Positions 11,244 to 24,617 of a stretch of DNA of 64,000 bases are shown here, in pieces. Origin of the DNA: Acanthochlamys bracteata (taxonomy: Eukaryota > Streptophyta > Magnoliopsida > Pandanales > Velloziaceae); contig CM034145.1 of the NCBI GenBank assembly GCA_019914995.1, forward strand, positions 3,162,001-3,226,000, read 5' to 3'. The notes beneath the pieces were generated by a model. The model was not told where the DNA came from, searched no databases, and was given only the letters and a program-made list of their open reading frames with translations. Numbering within the stretch: position 1 is the first letter of the stretch; each line of letters starts with the position of its first letter. Position numbers and translations under genes: made by a program.

Positions 11244-14058
11244 TGTTACGACCCAACCTGTGACGTAACCGGTACTAGACTAAACCAAGTCTAAGTGAAA
11301 TCCAAGCTCGGTACAACCTAGTAAGCCTAAAACAAAATCGACTAAAAACAGCACGATCTAAAATTTTATCGAAAAATTTCGCCAGAACTTCCCTTGAAGA
11401 TTCAAGGGGAAGAGCCTAACCATTTGAAAAGATCAAGAATAAATATAATAATAATACCAGCAAGTAATACAAATACAACTTACCAAAATCATATAACAGT
11501 TACTGCCAGTAAAATCATAAACAAAAGCAAAGAGTCAAATACAAGACATGCTATCTAAATCTAACACTTATTAAATACATGTCGCTCGAGTACTATAAAA
11601 CCAACTAAATAATAAACAAGAACGTGTAAACATACCACCATTATATCTCTATGATCCACGATAAGATCCGTTAACTCTAGCCTTGTAATAACTAGGAGAG
11701 GTCAAAGAAAAAAAATACTGAGTCCAGTCTCAATGAGGTGAAAAATAAAAAATGTACTATTTAAAGTTTCTAATACATTATCTAACCATTATTTCACTAT
11801 TATCTCTATATGAAGTAAATGCAACGATAATTGGATCTGATCTTACTAAGTTCTGAGTTGTCCCATACCAACTCAATCCTCAACAAAAGAGGAATATAAT
11901 AAAATGAGATGTACACATAACACAATAATTCTTATGAAGTTATTATACTACCCACATGCTCAACCTTTACTCTTTTCATATATATACACAAAAATAGGTA
12001 TGCCTACTACAATAGGAGTAGTTTACATTCGCATGTACGTAATATATATATACCTTTAAGCACCTAGATGATTATATACACATTTGTACAAATCCACACC
12101 ATTATCAGAATTATCTTATCTATGTATATGCCAATCACTCATACATATACTATCCACGTGTCCACATACATACTTGTGTACCAATAGATGGAACCTTTTT
12201 CTCTATGTCATCAACTCAAAATATAAGTAAATAATATTACTATAGAGTCAGAATCACATAATAGGAGTGACACTGCGTCTCTAACTCGTAAGACTCAGTT
12301 ACATGCATATATATAAATGTCAATACACATATGTATTATATAAACATTCATCTACATATGTACAAATGATGCTTCAGGTAATCAAAGTCATACATCACTG
12401 CAGGTTGAGCGAGATTGTGTCTCCAACTCGCGCTACCACTATCTACTTGTGCACATCTATGTATGCATAAAGCTATTGCACATCTATGCATGCATAAAAC
12501 TATACCATCAATATGCTATATGCATAACCACTTTCTAAATACTTATGTATGCTTATGCCATTAATTGTCATAATGATAATAATATCCCCACATACATACA
12601 TACATAATATATATATATATCGGGGTATCAGAATAAAAAGTTCTCAATCCACCTCTAACTTAGACAGATCCCGGTGAGGCTAACTATTTATTCCGCTTCC
12701 AATCCAGACAGATGTCAACGAGGCTAAGTCTCTAACACAAACGGATCCCGACGAGGCTAACTATCTATTTAGCCTCTAACCTAGACAAATCTTGGTGAGG
12801 CTGAGCCTCCAACACAAATGGATCCCAACGAGCCTAACTATCTACTAAACAAGCTATGGCTATGGATGGGTACCACCTCATTCCCACTGAGGTTCTAACT
12901 CATCCCCTAACCTTTCGTCTATCTACGTGCAGCACGGGTATCCACACACAATCAAGCAGAAAATATATACACATACACCATAATTACAAAGGTCGTGAAT
13001 GTTTATCGTATATGTATACGGGTATTAAAACATAATGATATATTTATGCAGAGGTATCGTAGTAATATTATAAATCACTTTTAAAAGCACAAAATTATAG
13101 TTAGGTAAAAGTATAGTAATATAGTATAAACCATTTCAAAATCATGCATTCAAATACATGCTCATAATTTTTCATGTAATGCAAATCTATGAGGTCATGA
13201 TCATACGCATAGACATGTATTACAAAAAACTATCAACATACTTAATAACCTAAGCCAATTAGTCTCATGATATGCTAGCACGCCCTTATGACTTATTGTC
13301 ATGACTCTCATGCAGGCTGTGTTGTAATATGTATACAATTATACCATACATCTAAGTGTTTAACAAGCATAAGACATCATACTATTTGATTTTCTATAAC
13401 TCTAGCATGTTATCATGTATAAGTAAAAATTTGAAATAGTATTAGTAACCTACTTAGCTATTAGTATACTTTTAGGTATAGTTAAACATGATTCATACAC
13501 GAGCATGCATCATATAAGCACTATAGTATGAAGGAGTCAATCGTAATGCATAGATAATGGCAAGGTGCACCGGAGGTTCCAAAATAGATGTTACTTGCGT
13601 TGAAAACGTAATGGTAAATCAAAGAAGAATAAGACGCAAGTAACTCTCACTTAAACGTCCATGCAATCTCTCAGAATTAAGGCTATCGCCATGTCATGCT
13701 GTCGGTTCCAAATTTGAGTTCAATCTTGAGTCAATACTCAATCCCGAGTCCGCATCGGTGTCGTAGCACGATGACGACAAACTTTCAATCCAAAAACACA
13801 TGGTAAAATGATCAATCAATGGCTTAACAGCAAGCTCAAGAGACACAAAAGAGCACGAAACTCACCTAGACCGTCGAGTCCTCAGGCTCGCCTAATTCTT
13901 ATGAACAAGGGTTTCAGCCGGAGAGGGATTTCAAGAGTTTAGGAGATGCAGCAGCACCGGCCGAACTCAACAAGACACTTAGGCTAAAAATCGATGGTGG
14001 TGGCCACCCGGAATCGCCCATTCGGCAGTAAGCGCCGACGATTTAGTAATTGTTCGTC
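11244..14058 (-). mobile_element. LTR-like block, possible solo Ty3-type LTR, minus orientation
   Basis: This non-coding block of about 2.8 kb begins TGTTACGACCC and can be ended at TTCGTCA, giving TG...CA boundaries. Read on the minus strand, it runs from a 5'-UTR-like GC-richer part (14050-13850) to an end in GGGTCGTAACA, as LTRs of some plant Ty3 elements do. No clear 5-bp target duplication is visible (ATAAA against GAGTC). The right boundary is therefore uncertain, and a rearranged piece is possible. No coding domain lies within it. Confidence 0.4.
12640..12850 (+). repeat. Imperfect tandem repeat with a GAGGCTAACTATCTA core
   Basis: Four degenerate units of roughly 45-55 bp share the pattern CTAAC-ACA-GATCCC-ACGAGGCTAA. 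They lie inside the LTR-like block. Confidence 0.6.
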
Positions 14059-14111
14059 AGAGTCGAAATTAACTAAAATTAAGTGTAGGGGAAAGCTATA
14101 ATAGATCTATT

Positions 14112-15330
14112 AAACGTCCAGCAATTCAAGCGAACAACTTTGGAATCAAGCCCGCAATCATCCAAATGATCCAAACTTCAGTCAAATTCAATGGCTCGCT
14201 CAACGATGACCCAAACACTCACATTGCTGACTTTCTTAAGATTTGCGACACTTTCAAGCATAACGGTATTTCTGATGATGCTACAAGATTGAGACTCTTC
14301 TCATTTTCATTGAGGGATAAGGCAAAAGAATGGTTGAATTCATTTCCTCCCAACACCATCACAACTTTGGAGGCATTAGCCCGAAAATTTTTAGCCAAAT
14401 TCTTCCCTTTTGCAAAGATAGCGAAGATGAGGAACGACATCACTACCTTTATTCAATTTGATATGGAGTCTTTATATGAGGCGTGGTAAAGGTATAAAGA
14501 CCTGATAAGAAAGTGCCCTCACCACTATTTGCCAAAGTGGCTGCAAATTCAAATATTCTACAATGGGCTGAGTTGCACAACTAGGACAATTGTTGATGCT
14601 ACAGTGGGTGGAGCGCTGATACTTAAAACACAAGATGAAGCCTATGAGTTGTCGGAGGAAATGACGCAAATAACTACCGGCGGCCTTCAGAACATTCGAT
14701 GACAAAACGGGTAGCATTAGTACACCAAGTTGATAGCGTTGCTAAATTAACTGCATAAATGAAGTTGCTGTCCAAACAACTCGGAAGCTTAATTGGTAAA
14801 GTAACTCAAGCGCCTAGCCAAGTTTATAAACTGTGTAGGAGAACTCAATGCAAGTGTTGATTATCAAGTTGGAAGCCTATTCTCAGAATCTCCTGCAGAA
14901 CAAGTGCAATGAGTGTCTAATGTTAACCGGCAACCAAACAATCCATACTCTAACACATACAACCTAGGTTGGCGAGATCATCCAAATTTTTCATGAAAAA
15001 ATCATCAAAACACAATTAGAAACCTCTCTAGATTTCAGCAGCAACTAGTGACTAAAACATCACTTGAAGATGTCGTTACTCAATTCATGGCCAAAATAGA
15101 AGCAATTTTGTAATATCAAGCTGCATCTACCCGAAACCTTGAGGTTCAAATGGGTCAAATGGCAAGCTTGTTATCTTGGAGACCAAAAGCTTCTTTGCAA
15201 AGCAACACTGAGGTAAATCCTAAGGAGCAAGTAAATATAATTGCACTTCGAAGTGAGAAGGTTCTCGAAATGCCAACATTGAAAATCAAACTAAACTTGA
15301 ACAGCAATGAGTTAAGGGGGTAACCTAAAA
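14112..15330 (+). pseudogene. Retrotransposon gag (Athila type), broken
   Basis: An open frame at 14166-14489 reads VKFNGSLNDDPNTHIADFL and RLFSFSLRDKAKEWLNSFP, the capsid core of Ty3-type gag. Homology starts a little upstream (NNFGIKPAIIQM near 14123) and continues past a stop at 14487 as RYKDLIRKCPHHYLPKW and on to about 15330 in shifted frames. Gag forms the particle that packages element RNA. Several stops make this copy inactive. Confidence 0.8.
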
Positions 15331-15759
15331 TGTTTTCATCTAAATCACTTGCTGGAATAGAGCAAAACAACAAGAAAACACTGAAGAATCCACTGAATCA
15401 ACTAAAGAAGAAAGCTCAGATGTTGCACAGAATAAAACAGCAGCACCGACCAAGTCTTATGTGCCACCGATTTCATTCCCTAAACGCCTTTAAAAGAACA
15501 AATTGATAAGCAATTCTCTAGATTTCTTGAAGTGTTTAAAAGTTATATGTTAACATTCCTTTTGCAGATGCGCTTGAGCAAATGCAAGCTACGTAAAGTT
15601 CATGAAGGAGATTTAGTCCAACAAAAGAAAATCGGGACTATGAAACGTTGACGCTAACTGAGTAGTGTAGTGTTATCTTGCAAAATAAGTTGCCACCAAA
15701 ATTAAAAGTTCCATGGAGTTTTACTGTACCTTGCACTATTGGAAGCTGTCATTTTGAAA

Positions 15760-16060
15760 AATCTTTATGTGATTAAGGTGCAATCATTAATTTAATGCCA
15801 TTTTCTATTTGACAGGAAATTAGGATGGGAGAAGTAAAGACAACCACATTTTCTCTTCAACTGACGGATCAGTCTATTAAGCATTCAAGAAGATTACTTG
15901 AGGATGTGCTGGTGAAAGTGGATAAATTCATATTCTCTACTGATTTTATTATACTAGATATGGAAGAAGACAAATGCATACCAATTATTCTTAGTCGATC
16001 ATTATTAGTCACTATGAAGAACATTGATTGATGTGCGGCAAGGGAAGCTAATTTTACGAG
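15760..16060 (+). pseudogene. Retropepsin-like protease region of the Athila-like element
   Basis: The plus-strand frame from 15825 gives KHSRRLLEDVLVKVDKFIF, DFIILDMEEDK and IPIILSRSLL. This is the C-terminal part of the aspartic protease fold of Ty3 elements. A stop interrupts the stretch before it (GAIINLMPF then stop). A second stop follows at about 16029. Confidence 0.7.
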
Positions 16061-16619
16061 TACAAGTTGAGCAAGTTATAATGTATTTGAAACTATGATG
16101 TGTCCATCCAATTGTGACGATTGTTTGCGAATCGACATAGTTGACCGGATGGTGGCTGATGCAGTCAAGGTAGACCATCTAATTGAATATTTAGCAGCTT
16201 GTATTATCAATGTGAATCTTGTAAGACTAGAAGCAAAGAGATTGAGTCATATGCTCATTGCTTGCAAGCTTCATCGCCTATTAGAAGACGACTGAAACTT
16301 GAGGACCTTAGGGAAAGCTCTCGTATGACAGCTTAATCTATTGAAACGCCTCCAGTACTTGAGCTTAAGCTATTGCCTTCATATCTAAGATATGCATACT
16401 TGGGAGAAAATTCATCACTTCCTATTATTATTTTGGCTTCATTGAATGACTTAGAGGAGAAAAAGTTGTTTCGAATTTCAAGAGATTATAAGGCTGCGTT
16501 GGGATAGTCTATTGCTGATGTCAAAGGCTTAAATCCTTCAGTTTGCATGCATAAGATCTTGATGGATGAAAATTACAAGCCTGTCGTTGAAAATCAAAGG
16601 AGTTTAAATTCAACATTAA

Positions 16620-17935
16620 GAAGGTAGTGAGAGCAAAAGTTCTGATATTACTTGATGCAGGAATTATTTATCCAATCTCCGATAACTCATAGGTAAGTCC
16701 TGTGCAAGTGGTACCAAAAAAAGAAGAAATAATAGTTGTAAAAACTGATAACAATGACCTCATTCTAATAAGAACTATCACAGGGTGGTGGGTATGTATT
16801 GATTACCGTAAGCTGAATGATGCCACTTGAAAAGATCACTTTCCATTATCTTTAATTGAACAAATGTTGGAGAGACTTGCTGGCCATTCGCATTATTGTT
16901 CCTTGGATGGGTATTCAGATTACAATCAAATTCCAATAGCACCGGGAGATCAAGAAAAGATGATCTTTACATCTACGTATGAAACTTTTGCATTTTGCAG
17001 GAGGCCTTTTGGCTTATGCAATACATCGGCCACTTTCCAAAGATGTATGTGGCAATTTTTTCTGATATGGTGGAAAGATTCACTGAGATTTTCATGGATG
17101 ACTTCTTGACCTTTGGATCTTTTTTGATGACTGTTTAGAAAATTTGGCTTCAGTTTTACAACGATATGAGGAAACGAATTTAGTCTTGAATTGAAAGAAA
17201 TGCCACTTTATGGTGCTTTAAGGTATTATTTTAGGATATCGCATTTCAGCCAAGGGAATAAAAGTTGATTGTGCAAAGATAGAAGTCATTGCAAAGTTAC
17301 CGCCACCCACTTCAGTGAGGGCATTGAGAAGCTTTCTTAGGCATGCTGATTTCTATCGCCGATTCATCAAAAAGATTTTCAAAGATATCAAGGCCTCTAT
17401 GCAACCTCTTACTCAAGGATATGCCACTTAAATTTTCTAAAGAGTGCTTCCAAGCTTTTAACACTCTAAAACGGAAGCTAGTTTCAGCCCCTATCATTGT
17501 AGCACCGGTTTGGTATTTGCATTTTGAAATCATGTGTGATGCTAATGAATATGGTGTTGGAGCAATCTTGGGGTAGTGAAAGAAAACTATTTCATGTCAT
17601 CTATTATGCAAGCCGAACCTTGACATATACTCAAATGAATTATGCAACTACGAGCTTCTAGCTATTGTGTTCGCTTTTGAAAAATTTCGATCATATTTGG
17701 TTTGCTCGAAAGTGATAGTCTACACTGACCACTTACTCTCAAGTATTTGCTAACAAAGAAAGATGCCAAACCAAGGCTCATTCGATGGGTACTTCTGCTG
17801 CAAGTATTTGATTTAGAAATCCGAGATAGAAAGGGTTTTGAAAATCAAGTGGAGGATCACTCATCTCGGTTAGAACAAGAAGAACAATGTGAAGAGGCTA
17901 CTATTCCCATTAATGAAGCATTCCCTAATGAATAA
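16620..17935 (+). pseudogene. Reverse transcriptase and RNase H region of the Athila-like element
   Basis: RT motifs are VCIDYRKLNDAT (near 16795), YCSLDGYSDYNQI (about 16900) and RRPFGLCNTSATFQRCM (about 17005). The catalytic YMDD-type box near 17095 survives only as a shifted FSWMTS. The thumb and connection follow (17270-17450). RNase H is visible as FEIMCDANEYGVGAILG (17525-17575) and the [17 protein letters not shown] tail (17830-17880). Stops and frameshifts separate the pieces. These domains copy element RNA into DNA. Confidence 0.8.
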
Positions 17936-18119
17936 TTATTTTCTCTTTGAAGTATTGGTGATCTACGGTATGCAGATTTCGTGATTTACTTATCATCAAC
18001 ATAATTCCTCCAGATCTATCTTACCAACAAAAATATTTTTTTGGTTAATGTTAAGCACTACATTTGGAAGATCCAAGCCTATACAAACGTTGCTCAGATC
18101 AAACCATAAGAAGATGTGT

Positions 18120-18965
18120 ACTAGAAAAGGAGAGGGAAAGCATCATGCAGTATTGTCATTCATCGGGATATAGAGGTCACTTTGGTGGAACAAAAATAGC
18201 GGCAAAGATACTACAATAAGGTTTTTATTGGCCTTCATTATTTCGCGACGCATATACCTTTGTTGTTACTTGTGATCAATTCCAAAGAATGGAAAATATT
18301 TCAAGAAAGAATGAGATGCCATTGAAAAATAATTATGAGCTTGAATTGTTTGATGTATGGGGAATAGACTTTATGGGACCATTTTTTTCTTCATTTTTGA
18401 ACAAAATAATCTTAGTCACTGTTGACTATGTTTCCAATTGGGTGGAGGTTGTGGCATTACCTACAATGACAGTAAGGTTGTGGTGAACTTGCTTAAAATA
18501 TATTTTTACTCGGTATGGCACTCCAAAAGCAATCATTAGTGATCAAGGTACACACTTTCTTAATCGTCAATTTGAATCTTTACTAAGAAAATATGGTGTC
18601 AATTATCGAATAGCCACTGTCTATCATCCTCAAACCAACGGCCAAGTTGAAGTTTCAAATCAAGAATTGAAGCGCATAGTTGAGACAATAGTGAACACTT
18701 AAAGGAAAGATTGGTCAAAGAAATTAGACAATGCATTATGGACTTATCGCACAGCATTCAAACCTCCAATTGGAATGGTTCCGTATAGCTTAGTGTTTGG
18801 GAAAGCTTGCCATCTACCTGTGGAATTGGAGCATCGAGCATATTGGATAGTGAAGAAGTTGAATTTTGACATACAAGCAGTAGGAGAGAAAAGATTGTTG
18901 CAGCTAAATGAAATGGACGAATTTTGATATGAAGCTTATGAAAACGCTAGAATTTACAAAGAAAA
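18120..18965 (+). pseudogene. Integrase of the Athila-like element
   Basis: The N-terminal zinc region is seen as a His-His then Cys-type pattern around 18145-18285 (CHSSGYRGHFGG, then VTCDQFQ). The core follows with the first acidic residue in VWGIDFMGPF (about 18355), the second in ISDQGTHF (about 18540) and the third in NGQVEVSNQELKR (about 18640). A stop interrupts the core near 18700. A C-terminal part with WTYRTAFKPPIGMVPYSLVF follows. A working integrase would insert element DNA; this one is broken. Confidence 0.8.
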
Positions 18966-19300
18966 AACCAAGGTCTGGCATGACAAGAACACATTAAAAA
19001 AGAAGTTCACCCATGGACAGCAAGTTCTACTATACAATTCATGGCTACGTCTTTTTCTTGGAAAGCTTAAATCAAGATGGTCGGTCCAATCACTATGGAA
19101 GAGTTTTTCTTCATGAAGCAGTCAAGGTTACTAATGAAGAAAGGTACATTCAAAGTTAATAGGTGACGATTGAAACCATATTTTACTAGTTTTGACAACA
19201 ACAAGACTGCCATTCTCATTGAATCAGCATATTGGTGATATGAAATCCAGCCAAGCTACATGAGCATTAATATTTTTTGTTGCTCAAGGACGAGCAAAAG

Positions 19301-19317
19301 TTAAGTGTAGGGATAAT
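19301..19317 (+). other. Polypurine tract next to the 3' LTR
   Basis: TTAAGTGTAGGGATAAT lies directly before the LTR start TGATATGCTT. In Ty3 elements such a tract primes plus-strand DNA synthesis. Confidence 0.65.
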
Positions 19318-20699
19318 TGATATGCTTAAATATATACATAATATCATGAATTCTTGCATCATATATGCTTTAGTTTATATAGAAAGACGAACAAAAAGAA
19401 CATTAATTTTTTGTTTTTTCTTATTTCAGCAATTCCGTGCAGTCTAAGCATTTTTCATGAATAATTAACTTTTCTGTGGAGTTTTTGTGAACGGTGATTG
19501 GGTTTGAAATCCAAGACATTCAAAAGGTCCATAAATTATTTTTAGAACTTTCTATATAACTATTTGATAGATATTCATAGAAGAAGTTGACATACAGTGC
19601 AGACAGGAATCATGTACGTAGTTTCGAAAATGGGTGCACTTGAAGAGCATCCTCATTTTTAAATGATGTGTGATATATGGTTGGAAAGATAAGATATTGA
19701 TCTTAATTTTTTATATTTTGACATATTTTTCAGAGGCCAAATAGTCCCCAGGACGGTGTAGAAAAATGGATAGACAGAGCGTTCCAATTGGTTGGGGCTG
19801 CATCTAGCTATTTTTTAAAAGAAAAATCTTATGATTGAGAGACTCAATTTAGGATTTCTAAGGAGGAGGACAGAAGAGGGCAGAGCAGAGACGACTCATT
19901 TAGGGTTTATTTTTTTGGGTTCTTGCTGCTGCAACGGAAAGAAGGACGGAACAAAAAAAGAGACGGTAGTTCACTAGACACCACTCTTCGTTCAGGGTTA
20001 GTTTGTTCTATCTCTCATGTTTCTCTCTATTTTGTTAGATCTGAAAATAATGAACTTAATTTCTCTTTGCTGGGGCTATAACGTAGTCTAACTATGATGA
20101 TTTAATTCTTACTTCTATGCTATTCGAAATTTTATAATTGCTTATTTAGTATTTGTTACGGTGCGTAATGATTTTGAGTATACGGCCAATCTTCAATCGA
20201 TTTGATTTTCATATTGAGATAAAGATGTGATGTATGGATTAGTCTTTATAATGATTGTCCGGACTTGAATGAGAGGCACAAATGTAGTCTTATGGTTCGT
20301 GCAATTAATTTAGAATGCCACATATCTTAATGAGCTTTCTTGTATGTTAATTCACATAGAGATATAGTGAGCTATTATATGAAAGTATTTTTTGTATAAC
20401 TTGAGAAAGTATATCAAAGAAATTAGAGTTTTCCAAAAGCCAATAAAGATTATAATATTCAAAAGTATGATTATAGAATTGAATTGGATTAGTTACGGTG
20501 AAATCAAATGCCTTAGTATTTAAGTTAATGAAATCTTACGAGTGTAAGTTTTAGTTTGTTTTACTTTCTTTAGTTTTATCATTCACTCTTTTTAGATCGA
20601 TCGTTCAAATAATTCAACGATTAGTTATTTTTGTATTTGATAAGGTAATCAATACTCGTGAAAATGATACTTATTACCATTGCAAGTGTACGAGTCGCA
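19318..20699 (+). mobile_element. 3' LTR of the Athila-like element
   Basis: About 1.38 kb begins TGATATGCTTAAATAT right after the polypurine tract. It ends near AGTGTACGAGTCGCA, just before sequence homologous to the MULE transposase. It is non-coding. No second copy is present in the window, so the boundaries rest on TG...CA ends and on the start of MULE homology at about 20705. Confidence 0.65.
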
Positions 20700-20704
20700 T
20701 AAGC

Positions 20705-22745
20705 AGCTTTCTCTAATCTCATTTTACTCTAATACTATCCTTGCAGACCTTTCCTTCTTTATTTCTGTCATTCATTTGTGAGATATTAGGATTCAAAAGT
20801 AAAATTTGGAAGGCCTCAATATACTCTCTTAAACTCTCGTTGACAGTACATTGATTATCAATAGAAATCTTATCCCGATTGTTACTCTTTCTAACTTCTA
20901 TGAGACCCTGTGAAGCCTTTTGTAGTTTTTACAACAACAATTGGTATCCCTCATCGGTTTCCTCCACTTCATAAATTAATTAGTTGAAAACCATCTAGAG
21001 TTTGGTAGTTCTCAACAGCTCAATATTCTCGTGGCTACTTATAGGTCTACTATCATATTTACTCTATATTTATTAGCCCGCCTTCTTCATCTCTGAAGAA
21101 TACAATGATCGGATATCTCTTATCTCGACTCTAAAAATTCTTCATAAGATGTCTACATGGAATTCTCATAAACTCGAAAAGTTTGCATTCACAATTACCT
21201 TTCTTTAAGGATGGATTAAATTTTACCATCAACTCACGCAAATCACCTTCCACTCGTGACTTATAAATATAAATCGTGCAGTTATCACTATCCTTTTCAT
21301 CATGCAGATCATATTTAGATTTATCTTTCTCAAATTCTTTTTTAAACTTATCGTACACATTTCTCGCACTTTATAAGACATAAGTTGTCTTCTACAATGT
21401 GACACGAGTGTTCACTTATATAATCCTCCTTTTTTTTTCATTTTCAACAACTTTAATCAAACGTGTATCAGCCTTCAATACAAATATTCGAACTTTTGTT
21501 GGTTTGAAAAAAAAAATCTTATAAATAGCATTCATACCTTCGAAACGTCTGATAGTTTTCATACCGGCATAGAAAGTATCTATAAGGTAGACCAGTCACA
21601 TTTTTCTCGAACCTCATATTCTTTGAAGCCACTCGTTCTCCTGCAACTCATTTATAAACATCAATTCCTTCCACCTTGATTCGAAAGTGCTAGGAATATA
21701 ACTATAGTGAATGCAGCTCTTAATGTCTTTCTTGAGCTTTGAACTCTTGAAATAAATATCTGATAGTTTTTCGGCGAACTTTTTCAGAATATGTCACATA
21801 CAAAATTTATGACGTGTATGTGAAAATACCTCTGTAACGACTGCAGACATAGCTCTATCTTGATTTATAATAATTAAAAATAGGGCACACCTGCCCATAC
21901 ATGCAAGCCATGTTTGAAAAGCCACTTAAGATTCTTCTATTCTATCTAAAAGTAGAGCACAATCAAATTAGATAGACTCATATGATGGTTAACCCTAGTA
22001 AATGGCACAAATTACATTGCATATATATTTTTTCGGTTGGTGGTGTCAAAGAATATTACATTATCAAAATACTGAAATTGAGTATGTGACCAACCATCTA
22101 CTGAAAAAAAGTTTATTGTCATAGCTTTGCTATCCATCTATATTGACTAAAAAAAGTTTGGGTATTCTATACTTCTCTTTTCAAAGAACTTAAACGCAGT
22201 TGTAGCATTACCATTGATAGACCTATTGTACTCTTTCGAATGACACAAATAGTTTCAACAATTTCTGTTATTAAAAACATTTTGCGGTCCATCAAGTATA
22301 TCTGCAATCTTATCAACAGGTATGCCTTCATTTCCAAATGAATTAATCAAACTCTTAGCTGCAACAAACATCTTTCTACAAGCAGGCATTCGCATCCTTT
22401 TTGCAGGACTAATTAGGTCGTGATTATGATCACTTTCATAACCCAGCACTTTCGACAACCCAGTAAGTTATCTCGTCATTCTCGTTCTTGCAAGACACCC
22501 GCATTGTGCTGTATTGGTGCTTCTCTTTTTATGTACCTTTTTTTTTTTTATCCATCATTTGTCTTTTGATCTCGATGGCATCTATGATTCCAAAATGGGC
22601 ACAAGTCATCTCATAAGTACTCACTTGATTTTAATGAGTAATTCTTTTTTGTGTATTTGGAGTAACGTCACTAAATCCCTCAGCTTTTTCGTAGTTGATA
22701 TAAAATTCTTTTGCAGCTTCAAGGCTTTTAAATGTCATCCTTAAA
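20705..22745 (-). pseudogene. FAR1/FRS-type Mutator transposase relic (MULE 2)
   Basis: Read from right to left, the FAR1 domain begins MTFKSLEAAKEFYINYEKA (about 22740-22680). The linker and MULE entry are open at 22458-22255 (DHNHDLISPAKRMRMP, LINSFGNEGIPVDKIADIL). Then come broken pieces of the DDE core (about 22200-21500). A well-kept SWIM finger at 21358-21131 has NCECKLFEF followed by IPCRHL, so the C-x-C...C-x-H ligands are intact. The C-terminal part is cut near 20705 by the Athila 3' LTR. Stops between the segments make it a pseudogene. It is the best preserved of the three related transposases. Confidence 0.82.
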
Positions 22746-24617
22746 CATGGTAATTTAGGATTCCCTTTTAATGCATTTGGAGTTCAAAGAGAAGAAGAAG
22801 AAGAACTGGCCTGGAAACATAAAGTTGCAAAAAAGGAAAAAAAAAGAATAATAATAGGCAACAAAAATCAAACTTTATACTGAATGAAAATAAAAAACAG
22901 ATAAGCTTGACGTCTTAAAAAAGATATCCCGAAACTCTTAAGCCATCACAAGAGTTTGAGGAATCAACTTGTGAAAAAAATATAAGATCAGTGGAGCTGT
23001 ATGGAAGTAGAATAGAAGAAGATGAATTAGTGTAACACACAGAATTAGTAAAACATAGGAATAGATGACAGAAATTCTCCCGTGCGTATAACAGAGACAC
23101 TCGGCTTGTTATAGGAGAAGAGTGATAAAGATAAAAATGACAAAAATTACCCTTCAAATTTTTTCTTTTTGTGTTATACTTTTGTTGCTTGTTTTACTTT
23201 CATACATTAAAGTCTTTCTGCTTTCAGTATTTTTATTTTGTAGAACAAAAATGTGAAGATGTACATAATCCATTCCATTCAATAGTATATTTCAATCTCA
23301 ATAACTCTTCTATACAAAGCTATATAATTTTCAAATATTTTTGAGTTGAAAAAAAGAATTCTTTTAAATTCGTCTACCAAAACAAATACATCACCAACTT
23401 TTCATTCACCAGAATTTGGATTCATATGTTTTCACAATGCTTTAGCATTACATTCACAACATAGAAAATACAAGTAACAAAGTTAAACAGACAACTTCAC
23501 TCTCGTTGAAGATTCAGCATTCACACACTAAAGAATTACAATTCATTACAAAAAAAATTTTTTAAAAATAAAAGAAGAAGAAGAAGATAGAATTTCTTTG
23601 TTCTTCAGCAAATTTCTTTGCTTCTGCTGGTGCTCCAGCAACACTACTCCTTTGTTTCTTCCATTCCTCATTCTCCTCCTTATTTGTATAATACTGCATT
23701 CATACAAGACATTTCATACAATCTATATGTTGTCTTTGTTTCTACTGGTGTTTTAGTAGCTCCTCCTTCTCCGTAACAAATCTGCACAAAAGAAATTGCA
23801 CCGTCAATCATCGTCAACTGCAAAAATAATAAAAATAAAAGCAAACACTTACCACATTCATCGTTCATCAACGAATTTGGCGACACAACCAGCTGCATAG
23901 CAATCCTATGTAGTCCCTTTCGGGCGTGGTCATATAACAACTTCATAACAATCACCAATATCATAAAGCAACACATACAAATAAATTAATCATACTAAAA
24001 TTATAATCAAAAGAAATTTCCAACCAAGTCACAAGTTTGATGTTCGATGCAGTACTCATACTGGAACTTACCATCAAGGATTGTTCTATCAATCACTATC
24101 CATTTACCGAGACTCGTCGTAGTTCCATTCGGGCATAGTTGTTCCACTCGAGCGACAGCAAGGAGTTAGTGATAGTAGAGGAGGCCAAGATGAAGGTCAA
24201 AGGTCGAATAGTGGTGACCGATGACGAGGGACCAAAATCCCAGGTGGTACGGATCAAAAAGCCATGTCTCGAGTAAGAAGAGCAATCATCTGCGGGTGGG
24301 CTGAAATTGATAAAATTAATGATAAGAACAGAAAGAGAAAGAGAGGAGAAGAAGCAAATTACAGCTTTGGGTCCGATTGCCAATAACCGGTTGATGGTCA
24401 GCGGAGGTAGGGTTCGATTGGCTGGGGTTTCTAAAAAGATGGTGAGAGAAAATAAAGGAAAGAGAAAGGACTAGGAAGAATAGTAGCATAGCTTACGAAT
24501 TTTCGCGAGTGATCGATCGAGCAGGCGAATCCGAGTTCGACAAGATGAATAGAGACGAAGAGAATGGAAGAGAAGAATGGGTGAGAGAATGAGGAAAAAG
24601 AAAAGGAAAAGAAAACA
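22746..24617 (-). mobile_element. N-terminal-side arm of MULE 2, gene-like 5' sequence
   Basis: CATTCAC words (about 23390-23530) and the phrase AAAGAATTACAAT match the equivalent arm of MULE 3. The outer part (24100-24617), read on the minus strand, is pyrimidine-rich and intron-like, like a gene 5' region. It gives open frames such as 24383-24096 that I cannot assign. The outer end is lost in the gap. Confidence 0.5.

Larger units (their letters stand above)
14091..20699 (+). mobile_element. Athila-like Ty3 retrotransposon relic, 5' LTR missing
   Basis: The order gag, protease, reverse transcriptase, RNase H, integrase, polypurine tract, 3' LTR is conserved on the plus strand, but every domain carries stops or frameshifts. 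Gag homology starts near 14112, directly after a copy of the polypurine-like motif TTAAGTGTAGGG. No 5' LTR or primer-binding site was found. The long gap between RNase H and the end of integrase, and the GTGTAGGG tract before the LTR, fit the Athila/Tat group. Its 3' LTR sits inside the coding region of MULE 2, so it inserted after MULE 2. The relation to the LTR-like block on its left was changed by deletion or recombination. Confidence 0.75.

Noticed and set aside
12600..12900. Possible CRISPR-like array or satellite
   Set aside because: Only four degenerate units without regular spacers, inside an LTR-like block of a plant genome.
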